Shown here: positions 46,628 through 56,916 of the stretch, piece after piece | Position numbering within the stretch: the stretch's first letter is position 1 | Layout of the letters: every line of letters starts with the position of its first letter | DNA from: Echria macrotheca | Taxonomy: Eukaryota > Ascomycota > Sordariomycetes > Sordariales > Schizotheciaceae | NCBI GenBank assembly: GCA_030411725.1 | Contig: MU839828.1 | Span: 2,976,001-3,040,000, forward strand | DNA length: 64,000 bases | Direction of reading: 5' to 3' | Position numbers and translations under genes: made by a program | Notes under the pieces: generated by a model | The model's database searches: none | Told to the model about the DNA's origin: nothing | Seen by the model: only the letters and a program-made list of their open reading frames with translations

Positions 46628-49108
46628 CTTTTGGCATGGCCCTTGCCACCCTCCACGTGGGACATGACCTACCGAACCTTGAAAGATATAATAGCTCTTT
46701 ACTTCTTAAGCCCGCGGCTTCGGAAGCAGGAGCCAAGAAGTCCAATGGGCGGCGCATCACCTGGAAGATCTGCCCACTTGGCATTTGAAGCATTCGACTC
46801 TTGCACCTCCCCAATCAATCCAACACAAGAAAGTGGCTTTTGTCGCCGTATCAGTCTCACCATGACGTGTGTATGCCTCGGAAGGCACATGTCGGCTCGC
46901 CTCTCGCAACCAAGTCGTCACAAATTCGCAACAGACAGTTGCTAGTTGTTGACTCTGCCTCTCTCTGTCTTGGCACAACCACCCACCACGAGAGAGAGCA
47001 CTGCATCCTGCGACGAAGGTCCAAACCGCAAGGCACTCTCTCAGGCTTTTTGTCGCTGCCCTCTTTGCGCGCGCCCAAAAGTCTCAGACACTTCTAGAGC
47101 CCACCGCTAAACCGTGAGTTATAATGTTTCGATCGTTGTGGCTGATAAGTATCAGATGCACGATCAGAAATGCTAGTGGAATTGGCAAGTGCGCTTGATT
47201 TTGCGGCCAAGAAGACGCTGATGCACCGGTTGAAGCCGATCCGGTGTACCGAAACGTTCTAGCAGCCCGCATTCTGGAGAAAGGCGGACTGCGGCTTGGC
47301 GAATCAGACAAAGACAAGATCGCAAGTCTGGCGTGGCGATCTGGAAGACGTCTGGAATTACCACGGCAATGGATTTTGCTCTCCTTTGCAGCCTCATACC
47401 ACACCATTACACCATTACACTTCTGCTAAGCCAAGGCATGGAAATTAGCTCCCGAAAGGGAAGGTATCCAGACTTCACCTCCCACCTTCTTGGACTTCTC
47501 TCTCCCAGTGGATGATTCCAGACCTGTGGCGATGCGATTTGGCCTTGTCTTGGGGATTTTTCTGGGTTTCCCGATCTGGCATCTGGCCCTTACCGACCGA
47601 TTTCGATGGAGTGAGCCCGAAATGGATTTTTCAAGGCGAGGTAGTATTTCCCAGCGGTAAAAGTGACGGACCACGCCTTCCCGAATAAGCCGTCAGATCA
47701 CGTTTCTCGGAGAATCAATATTCTGCCTCTGATTTGATGTCGAAAAGCCAGTCAGGCTGCTCGGGTAGTATACAAAGAAATACGGTTATCGACGGGTGAT
47801 ACGGTCTACAGCGTGCGTATTTTCGTCCGTGTCACCATCCCGGACGAGACGGAAGTATTGTTTATCGGTATGCAGGTTGGCCGGCAGAGAGGTCTTGTGG
47901 TACTCGGCTCGGTAGGCTCGGTTCGTTCTTCCGAGTCGGGAGGCCTCTGGAGGATTAGTATCGTCTATTGCGGTATTTACGGATAGGTAGGATTTATTCA
48001 CCAACTGGGACGACATACGGCATCTTCCAGCAATCTTTGATGCTTGATGACTCCTAACCCCCAACTAGCGTGGACTACCAAAAGTCTAGATCTTGACTGC
48101 CAATACCCGGGAACCATTCACAAGAAAGCTACAGACAAATTTGAAGCGGCAAAAGAGCCCCGTCACCAGAGGCAAAAAACGGGGCAAGAGGGACAGTGTG
48201 GCTGTGCAAAGATATCCAAGACCCGACATTTCCAGATTCCGGAACGGGAAGATTGGAAGAGAAAGAATTGGCCCGTCCGGACAGGAGACTTGGCTTGCAT
48301 TTGCATCTCTCGGCGGCCCTTCGTCCATTTCATTGTCGTTATCGTCACGTTGTTGGCTTTTCCCGAGTGGCGGCATTGGCGGTATAAACTTTTGATGGTT
48401 GGACCACATCAACTTTACACAGAAGACACGTGCAGAGAGGAAGAATGAAGGAGGTGGTAGCTGTTGCTTTCTTGGGTCGTCTTGTACTTTTGTTGAACAG
48501 CTCCTGGTCGAAACGGCTACCATCTTGGCTTTTTTCTCACTGTCCGTCTTGTCTTGCAGATGGGATGTTTCATCCCCCTCCCCCTCTTGTAATTGACAAG
48601 CCGAGAAAAAGAAAGGGAAACTCGATCCGAGAACGACAACGGAAGCTCTAATCTAGACCGCTCAACAAGGGGGAACAGGACATATCCTTGGTTGCAAGCT
48701 TGGCTTAGGTAAAGAACCTCCATCACCCCGGTGCCGGTGCCGTTGCCGGTGCCGATACCAACGACCACCGGCCAACCGGAGGAGCTCCATACCTTCCAGC
48801 GCATCTCAGGGGAATATCCAGGCGCCTACCTATCTACCTACCCACGAAGGAAGCCAGTAAAAATGTCGTTCGCGCTGGGGAATCGAGACGGTGACCCGGA
48901 CTGCATCATGCCTGCTTGGTGATTGCTTGCTGCGTTTGCACTGCCTCGCTCGGCGGGAGGGGTTGCGGATTCCCTTCCTCCTCCTCCTTACCGGCTGGAT
49001 CCAGACGGAATAAAGGAAAGTTTTGCGCGCGCGCGGGAGTTTTGAGTTGTCGGGTTGATATCATGCCGAGAGACCAAGTAAATCTACGAACAAGTTGTGT
49101 GGACAGCC

Positions 49109-49124
49109 ACCTACCTAGGTAGGT
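49109..49124. repeat. 16-bp perfect palindrome centred on CCTAGG
   Basis: ACCTACCTAGGTAGGT is its own reverse complement. Related shorter CCTAGG motifs recur in other spacers of the window, including a 12-bp perfect palindrome at 62000-62011. Confidence 0.9.
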
Positions 49125-49368
49125 TCCCTTGCCATCTCGAGAGAAGAAACTTGAGATATTGTTATTCGTTGGCCGGGATACACGTATCCATGGAGGCTTT
49201 TTCACACATACGTAATGTCCTGGGCAGACATCTCGTTACTTTGCGGAGCGGTTGGGTATCTTGGCGATACTGGGCTGAGCTTGTGAAGTGCGCAGACTTT
49301 TTGCCTCACTGATTACGTACCAGATCAACCCCCCCAACAGACGATACCAATATTGGGCATCTTTTGTG

Positions 49369-49387
49369 GAGAGAGAGAGAGAGAGAG
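49369..49387. repeat. GA dinucleotide microsatellite
   Basis: Nine and a half GA units occur in the spacer downstream of PBY1. Confidence 0.95.
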
Positions 49388-49620
49388 CCTGGCGTCAAGG
49401 GAGACATGGCGGAGCGGAAAGGGGGGGCTTGGTGTTGACGACATCCATCCACTAACACCCACCCCTTTCCAAAACAATAAGCACGGAAAAGGCAAACCAA
49501 ACAAAACCATCAGCCACCCTCTCTCACTTGCACGGAATGCCCTCGAACAGAACCGAAAGACGAAAAAGTCTGCAGGTGTAATCAACGACACTGCACCTCC
49601 TCGCTAGGGATCACAGAGGA

Positions 49621-49640
49621 GAGCAGAGCAGAGCAGAGCA
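49621..49640. repeat. GAGCA pentanucleotide repeat
   Basis: Four consecutive copies of GAGCA are followed by a degenerate AGAGAG. Confidence 0.95.
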
Positions 49641-49898
49641 AGAGAGTCGAGAATAGGTACTGTGTAAGCCGATACGGTGACCGGCTTACGGTCTGATTTC
49701 CGATTGGGACTTTTTCCCGCCCCCGCAACCCCCCTTTTACATCGTGGCGGAGTAAACACGGCACGACGGACGAGCTATTGCTTGCTTGATAGGATATTCT
49801 AGGTGGGAGATATGTTTGCTACCGGCAACATGTGCGCATGTGTATGAGTGAGCCAACCTCCTCTCCCCCCACCGAACACATCGCCAACGAGAATGTGT

Positions 49899-50097
49899 TG
49901 ATCCCAGCCCCAAAGAGTCGGGTCTCATCTATCAAGATTGCACTTTTCAAAGTCTGCCCCATATATGCAAACGGTAACGGTAAAAGTGAAGAAATGTATG
50001 TGTGGAAAAGTTCAAAAACGAAGCGCGCAAATCAACATCAATACAAAGATGCTGATCCCAGCCCAAACAGTCGGGACAACCTCAAAAATGCACTTTT
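49899..50097. repeat. Imperfect direct repeat pair, about 45 bp each
   Basis: Two copies, at about 49899-49947 and 50053-50097, share TGATCCCAGCCC, AGTCGGG and TGCACTTTT in the same order and nearly the same spacing (41 and 37 bp between the outer blocks). They lie within 320 bp of the PBY1 stop codon. Confidence 0.7.
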
Positions 50098-50213
50098 TGT
50101 GTCTATCCATGTGAGAGAGAGATAAATGCAAGAAGTTCGAACAGCACTTTGTCCCACCTACCTAGGAAAATGTAAATATTCACAATGAAAAAAGGAAAGC
50201 AAAAAAAAAAACA

Positions 50214-53000
50214 CTATGACCCCCATCTCCGTCCGAGATCGATATCCCTCACCAACACCAACCGTCCCACTCCCTTCTCATCATCACCATCACACGCCTT
50301 CTGACTTTCCTCCTCCCCGCCATCACCACCTTTATCGTCATCCCCACGCACAAAAGGCAGAACAGCAACGCGGAGCACGCCCTCCCAGAACCCCCCCACA
50401 ACCCCCTTCAACGCCCCAGTCTGCCTGAAATCAGGAAACGCATTAACCTCCAACAGCCACGCGACACCCTGATCATCCACCAGAAAGTCCAACCCATACA
50501 CCTCGAACGCATTCCCCAAAGGCTGGAAGTGCACCATCATCCCGCGCGCCGCCGCCTCGAACAGATCCCCAGTGACCGCGCAGATCTGCTTGAACACATC
50601 CTCCGCCAGCCCCTCCGCCAACGGCAGATCCCAGAACCGATGGACGACCTCTCCTTTCGTTTCACCACCATCCTGCTGCTGCTGCTGTTGTAAACAAGTA
50701 TTCGTCAAATGCGCGCCCAGATCTTCCGTCTCAAAACTCGGCGCCCGATACTCCGTCCCGGCAAACAGAGCCAGCATGTCCCGGTAGACGTAGATCCGCA
50801 TCCCGCCGACCGCGAGCACATAGACGCGTAGATGGAACTTGCGGTTGCCTAACGCCTCAAGCAGAAGCGGCGGGTGGATATACGGCTGCGCGACGAAATG
50901 GCGAAGGTGCGAGGTCATGATCCCATCCCCGTTTTCGTCATCCCCATCCTCATCCCCCTCTTCCTCCCCTTCTTCCCCATCCCCATCCTCACCATCTCCC
51001 TCTCCCTGCCCCTCTTCCCACCCATCAAAAATCCCCTGCAACTCCCCCATAGAACAAAACAACCGTATCCCCTGTCCGCGATCACTCATACCCGGCTTGA
51101 GAATCCACCACTCCTTCTCTCCCTCCTCTCCCTTCCCCTCATTCCTCTCCAAACTAGCCCTCAAATCAAACGCATCCCCATCGACCAGCGCATCCTCCAA
51201 AAATTCAGCAAAGTCGACCTCGAACGCCTCGGCGCGCTTGACATGACTTGCGAGAATCGAATCGGGATGTTTGGAAACCCAACTATCCACTGTTGCAGTC
51301 AGAAAATGCTTGCGGATCAGCGCCTTGCGGATCATGTAGCTGTTTATGAGACAAGTACGCTCGTGCGCGGCGGCGAATTCGAAGTCTATTGATTCGTAGG
51401 GCGAGATTTGTAGCACCAGGTTAGCGGAAGGGTTGGGGAGGAAGCTGGCGAGGGAGATTTCTTTTTCTTTTTCTTGGGTCGTTTGGCCGGGTTGGTGAGG
51501 ATGAGGTTGAAGGAGCGTGTAGCTGCCCGCTGGAAGAAGATTCTCGAGAGCAGAGAGGATCAGGGGCTGGACGTAGTCGTCTTCGTAGTTGATGAGTGCG
51601 TAGAGGTGCTTTCTTGGTTGCGGGTCTGCTTGCTGCTTTGGTCTAGTGACCGGAGAAGAGTCCGGGCCTGTAGATGCTTCCTCTGCCGCCGGCGGCACAG
51701 CGCTACCGCACGTTCTGCCCCTGAATGTAAACATTGGTAAGAACTTGGACTGCCACCCAAAGAAACAGCACCTGAGACAAATGACAGCGGAGAGGCAAGG
51801 GTCAGAGCGGATGTCTCGTCTATTTCTAGATGGCTTCTATGCTCTATCTGACGACCGAGATACTGTCCGCCTGATCCCTCGCCTGCCTACCCGTCCTTGC
51901 CCACTGTTTCAGTCCATCCAGGGTGACTTACAACTGCAGTTTCCCGCCATGAAGGTGCGTAGCCGTCTGGAAGAAATTGGCCTTGAGCGGCGTGACACTA
52001 TGAATGACCAAAAATTAGCTCGACACACCAAAGTTCCTCCACAAGAAAAAACAAACCTGGTAAACCCCTCCTTAACCGCCCACCCATCATTCCCCGGCGG
52101 CGCCTCCTCCACGCTTCGATACACATCCGTAAACCGCGGCGACCACTTAAAGTGCTTATGCGTATGCGGCTTCAACCCCTTTCCCCCATTCTCCTCACCA
52201 CCACTTGGGTCTCCCTCGCCCTCACGAATCCTCTCCTCGTCCTCAACCTCGCCATCCACGCTCCCATCCACCTCGGTAAAACAGCTCCCCTCGCCCCAGT
52301 AATTCTGCAGCATGCCCGTAAACAGCACATCCTTGTCCTCCACATCCTCCACAAGCGGCACATTAACACTGTACAAATCCACGCTCCCATCCGCCGGCCA
52401 GTCCCTCCAGAGCGCCTCAATAACCCTGACGCCCCTCCGACTCGCGGCCGCAATAATTTCAGGGTCATGATTCCGCGAGAAAAAAGCATAGCTCAGCGCG
52501 ACCGCCCGCTTCCGACAGACCGCCGCCTCGAGCGCCCCGCCCAGCGTCCCGCTGCTGAGCGCAAACACGGCCGTCGTGTTCCTCCCATAATTCGGCCCGC
52601 TGACCACGAGATCCACCGGCCCCCGGTCCCGGAAGAAGTGATATAAGCCAATCTGCACGCACGAGGCCGGCGTGCCATCTACTAAAATCCACTCCTCCAC
52701 GCCGGGCCGCGTGCTCGGCCGCGCGTGCGTCGTGCCGTGCCCCCCCTGCTCTTCGTCGTTCTCGTCAGAAGGAGGCAGCGTCAGACCCGCCGCCGGTCTG
52801 GAGGCCGGAGGAGGCCGGTAGTACACCGGCTTGACCGTCTGGCCGATCATGTGCGCCTTTCCGATCCACGACCGCTGCGTGTGCGGCAGGCAGACCGAGA
52901 CGGTATGTCCGGCCGCCTGCAGCTCGCGCACGAGCGTGTGCACGTACGGCGACGAGTGCGGCGACGGCGGGCCGTCGTCGTTGACGATTAGGATGTGCAT
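50214..53000 (-). CDS. PBY1: PBY1: SurE-like plus tubulin-tyrosine-ligase-like fusion, 838 aa
   Basis: Exons are 52057-53000, 51932-51997 (a 66-nt mini-exon) and 50214-51720 (2517 nt). The N-terminal half is SurE-like: MHILIVNDDGPPSP (metal-binding ND-D pair), DLVVSGPNYGRNTT, ALSSGTLGGALEA and VNVPLV, closing across the mini-exon as SVTPLKANFF. The C-terminal half is a TTL/ATP-grasp domain: HLYALINYEDDYVQPLI, EWWILKPGMSDRGQGIRLF, FVAQPYIHPPLL, KFHLRVYVLAVGGMRIYVY, HLTNTCLQ and VYGLDFLVDDQGVAWLLEVN. This architecture is that of yeast Pby1, a P-body-associated protein. An acidic Gly/Asp/Glu stretch (about residues 567-602) and a Gln run are inserted in the TTL domain. The second intron, 211 bp, is long for this window. 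The start ATG follows a C15-A10 tract. Confidence 0.92.
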
Positions 53001-53025
53001 TTTTTTTTTTGGGGGGGGGGGGGGG
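53001..53025. repeat. T10-G15 homopolymer pair directly before the PBY1 start codon
   Basis: On the PBY1 strand the ATG is preceded immediately by ten A, themselves preceded by fifteen C. The run lengths come from the given sequence; such tracts are prone to sequencing error. Confidence 0.85.
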
Positions 53026-53924
53026 CGAGAGAAGGTAAGTAAACCTTAACCTGAATTCCGAGAAAAATAGGGCAAAAAAAAAGACTTGGATGTTTAGTTG
53101 TTGGGCTTCGTTCTAGGTCTAGGGAGTGAGAGAGAGAAAAGCTGCCTTATGTGCCCCTCCTCCGTCGTTGCTGGCTGTCAGTCAAGTGGGGGTGGGGCAG
53201 GAGAGGGCAGAAAAAAAAGCATGTGCTTGATTTAAACTGCTGCGGGACCGGGCACCGGGCGCTGGGCACCGGGCAACAAAGAGGAGAAGGGGGGGCATGA
53301 AAATATTGAGTGGCATGACGCAGATTGTCCCTGAAAGAACGCCATCCAGAAAAGACACTAGTCATCTCGACGTAGCACGTCTTCCAAATTGAGGCTACCT
53401 AGTTGTTGTCCTAGTGACAGACTACCTAAGCTGCAAAGGGGCCCAAACCAAGTCCACACTCCAGAGAAGAGGCCAAAACCAAAGCCAAACCCAAAGGGCC
53501 AAAACTCGGGGTCCAACACCGCGACACTCCAAACCAGGGCACACACAATACCTGCTCTGCTGATCTAACCCGACATCAAGACGTTCCAGAGTAAAAACAG
53601 CCAGCCAGCCCCACGATGTGCTAGCTATGCTGGGCGCAAATAACCCTGATGGTATCCATGACCATTATAAGAATACACAGCACAAGTACTGTTCGTGACC
53701 CGAGAACACAAAACAGAAAGAGACAAACGCCTCCCTCCCCCAAAACATGCCCGCCACTGCCCTGATATTTTCTTTTGGAAGAAATCCCAAACGAGCAACC
53801 AGCTCGAACCGCTCTGCCAGAACTCCGAGTCCGAAAAAAAATCATCCCAGTCTTTCAATGCCGTTAAATGCTTTGGTGCCGTTATCGCCGTATACAATAG
53901 GAGAGAAAGTCCAAATTTTCACGA
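53026..53924. other. PBY1 promoter and 3' spacer of the neighbouring gene
   Basis: About 0.9 kb lies between two minus-strand genes. It includes a GGGCACCGGGC-rich patch (53245-53275) and TACCTAG/TACCTAA motifs near 53395-53430. I see no gene. Confidence 0.5.
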
Positions 53925-55272
53925 TCAAGCCCGGGTCCGCTTAGCGGTACCTCCGGCAAGCGCATCGCCGGATCGTTTTTGACCCAGCGTGTCTGAGCTA
54001 CCGGAGCCTCCCTTAACCCGGCGCCAGCCATCAAAAGGACTTCGCTTGCCTTTGCCAGGCTTAGGCTTGTCGGGGACCTTTAGCTCCTTACTGTTCGGCT
54101 TCATCGGGCTCGCCTCGGCCGCCTTCTTGCCGCCAAACCTCGTAGTTCGCGCCGTTGTCGGCGGCGATGCTGGCGCAAACTTGGGTGCATCGGGCGTGCC
54201 GGGGATGTCGTCGATCAATTCCGTAGGCGTAACAGGCTTGTTCTCGACCTCGGCCGTCTGGGTGTTGTCCTCGATATCTGTCGCTGCTTCCTCCTCGTCG
54301 GTGTCGATCTTGGGCGCTTCAGTCTTCGGCGGCGCCTCGGTCTTGGGCGGGAATAGAAGACGAGGCGTTACATTCATCCGGCCCTCGGAGCCCTGTGCAT
54401 CCGACGCCTTGCTAAACGTGCGGAATTGTGCCTTGCCACGACTAGTAGATGCGTTAGCTTTGCTTAAGGCCGGATTGGGCGCAAACTTACAATACCGTGA
54501 CCATGCCATCTTTGCGACGGACAGCCTCCTCAACTGGCACTCTGCCCTCGCCCGGGACCGTGACGGTCAAACGCTTGCTGCGACGCGGCGCCACAGCAGG
54601 CTGGCGGGCCTGTTCGCCGAAGAAAGGGTTCTCGGTGCTTCGGTCAACCTCGGGTACACGCTCGTGGGAGTCGGTAAAGATCTCAATCGGATCCTCTGCG
54701 TTATCGGCCGAGAAGCTGTCGAGGACACTGGTCTGCGGGCGCATTCTCTTGGGACCCGGCATGATGTCATTCTCGTTGAAAAGGCTGCGCGCGACTTCCT
54801 GAATCTTAGTCTTGGAGACCGACGGCGACTTCTTGGGCGTCTTCATCGGCGTGATCAACATGCCTCCGATTGCCGACATGCTCGCGCGTCCACCAGGGTG
54901 AAATTCCTGGTTCGATATCCCGAGCGCGGCCGCGGCCGAAGCAGTCGACTCGCTAGTAAGAACTCCAGAGGCGCTCGCCGTCGGCTTCATCGCGCGCTTC
55001 TTTTGCGGGGAGGCGGCCGGAGACGCCATTGACGTTGATGCGCGCTGCGACTTGGATGACTCAACTTTCGACTTGGCCTCGGAATGATCTTCGGTGACGC
55101 GGAGAGTCGCCATGTTGGGAGGCGGGGTGTTGTGTGTAGTACGTTGCGCAATGCGAGCGGATTTGCGCGGCGTGTAAGGCTCATACGAGTCCAGGTAGGA
55201 GCCGTGCAACGGGGCCGGCGGGGTGCGAGCCCGAAGGGAAGGGCCGGGGGAGGGAGTAGATACCTCCATCAT
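53925..55272 (-). CDS. Unidentified protein, Ser/Pro/Lys-rich, 432 aa
   Basis: Exons are 54491-55272 and 53925-54441 (1299 nt); the junction TT|T reads DGMVTVFRGKAQF, and the intron has a GCTAAC branch site. I do not recognise a named family. The protein is mostly disordered: repeated TP/SP sites (TPPAPLHG, YTPRKSARIAQR, TPMKTPKKSPSVSK), basic patches (SPQKKRAMKP, APRRSKRLTV), and one ordered-looking block at about 175-215 (KIQEVARSLFNENDIMPGPK, then LDSFSADNAEDPIEIFTDSH and PEVDRSTENPFFG). This block and the DGMVTVFRGK segment look like conserved cores. The C-terminal half has Pro/Thr/Lys repeats and a basic end (KRTRA). The many Ser/Thr-Pro sites and basic patches suggest a nuclear CDK-type substrate, but that is inference. 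Neighbours to the right are chromosome-cycle genes. Confidence 0.78.
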
Positions 55273-56027
55273 GTTGCCTGTTGACTTGTCGCGATCAATT
55301 CGAGCCTTGTTTCCTTGGTTGCGCCGGGACGGTAAGGCTCAGCGGTTGACGAGAAATTGGCGCGCTGTTGTTGGTGGGACTTGGGTCGTCGCTCTTCGCT
55401 CGAGAAACGAAGCCTCAACACTCAAGGCTCCGCTGTGGCAGCCGAGCAGCCGGGTGACCAGGAGACCGGTGGATCGCAGAACGAGTTTGCGGTGTGCAAT
55501 TGGCAATTAAGCACACAAGATTCGAGTATTGTAGGAGAAAAAACACACAAAATCGCGCAACAGGCCCAGACGTGATCGCAAGTGACGGCAATCGGAATTG
55601 GTCGTCGGGTTTGAGCGCAACGGGATGCGAAGGAGGGAGGTGGAAAGTGGATTCCAGAAATTGATGTTCCAAACCTGGGGATTGTGGTGGAAGTTGGCGG
55701 AGGGAACGCGAGCGAGAGGCTGGGGCGGTCAACAGCTGCTTCGCTTCGACACAAGAGCCAGCCTCCCTGGCCGCCTGATTGGCCCGTGCGCTGCGGTAAA
55801 TTAACAACGTGACGCCAAAACGCGACAAACAGACAGGGGTACGCGTCAACGCCCGCCGTACCCCGCCAATCCGGCAGGAACAAATCAACTGCAGTGTTGG
55901 CAGAACGTCATTCAGCTGCGGGCCGTGAAACGCACAACAACAGTCCCTAAAAAACGGACTGACACCCGACCGACACGAGACAAGACGTCACCGCCAGAGC
56001 CAGCTGTCCGAGACAAAACCCTCCACC
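55273..56027. promoter_or_regulatory. Divergent promoter with an ACGCGT site near DUO1
   Basis: This 755-bp region lies between the unidentified gene and DUO1. A single MCB-type hexamer ACGCGT occurs at 55841-55846, 182 bp before the DUO1 ATG, and a related AACGCGAC lies 20 bp away. MCB elements bind MBF, the G1/S regulator. One hexamer alone is weak evidence. Confidence 0.4.
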
Positions 56028-56781
56028 ATGGCCGATAATCTCGACAGCTCCGACCACGAGGACGTCTTTGCATCGCCGTCGGAGCGCACAGCCGGCCGCA
56101 CCTCACAACAAAAGCCCGACAGGACAAAAACACCCACCCAGCCGTCGCGGTACGATGCGGAGGAGGCTCAGGAGGCCCGCGAGGCAGCCCTACGGCGGGA
56201 GCTAGAGGGTGTCCGGAATATCAACCAAGTGATTGAGGGCGTCATCGGGACACTGGAGCGAGCGAGGGGCAACATGGGGGTATGTAAATCCAAATCCTTG
56301 ATAAGCTCCTCCGGGCGGGGACTATGATTGACAATGTTTCTCTTAGACTGTATCCAAGACGGTGGAAAATGCCTCAACTCTGCTTAACACGTGGACGCGG
56401 ATACTATCGCAGACGGAACACAACCAGCGCCTGATACTGAACCCGAACTGGAAAGGCGCAACACAGGACCTGGCCGATGCCGAGAGCGAGGTGCTGGAGA
56501 AGCAGCGCGAGGCTGAGAGGCGGGCTGCCGAGATGGAGCGCCGACGGGAAGAGGCTAGGAGGAAGGCTGAGGAGGAGGAGCGACAGAAGCTGGTGGCACC
56601 GACGACGAGGGGCACTTCCACCCGCGGGACGAGAGCCGGACGGGGCCGAGGGATTGTCAGGGGCGCTTCATCTGGTTACGGGCTGGATTCGTCTTCGAGC
56701 AGCAGCAGCACACGAGGAACATCTGGGATAGGACGAGGATTCGGGAGTGTAAGAGGTCGGGCGCGAGGATCAAAACCTTGA
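56028..56781 (+). CDS. DUO1: DASH/DAM1 complex subunit DUO1, 228 aa
   Basis: Exons are 56028-56279 and 56347-56781 (687 nt); the phase-0 junction reads GNMGTVSKTVENASTLLNTW. DUO1 is part of the fungal DASH ring that couples kinetochores to spindle microtubules. A short acidic start (MADNLDSSDHEDVFASPSE) precedes a long helical region (about 43-180: REAALRRELEGVRNINQVIE, TVENASTLLNTWTRILSQTE, LNPNWKGATQDLADAE), which is the conserved DUO1 core, ending in a charged coiled coil (EAERRAAEMERRREEARRKA). The last 50 residues are Gly/Arg/Ser-rich (RGTRAGRGRGIVRG), suited to microtubule binding. It converges on the RNase H2 gene with only 135 bp between the stop codons. Confidence 0.92.
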
Positions 56782-56916
56782 TTAACTTTTCGTCATTTAT
56801 GAAGACCATATGCCCAAAACCTATGATACCATGTATACTCCAAACTCCGGGTTCCAATCCCATGTACAAGCCCCCTGACCGAGTGATTCCAGTATATTCG
56901 TACATTTGTGATATTC

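Larger units (their letters stand above)
43874..50213. other. 6.3-kb gene-poor spacer upstream of the Ca2+-ATPase
   Basis: This is the largest gap in the window. It contains the ATPase promoter and leader, the PBY1 3' region, three microsatellites (CA, GA, GAGCA), a GGTGCC-rich patch near 48729-48752, an imperfect direct repeat (49899-50097) and the clearest CCTAGG palindrome (49109-49124). Frames of up to 156 codons exist on both strands (for example 46010-46480 plus, 48086-48523 minus), but none has a recognisable motif. I see no TE protein and no AT-rich RIP-like block. Confidence 0.5.
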
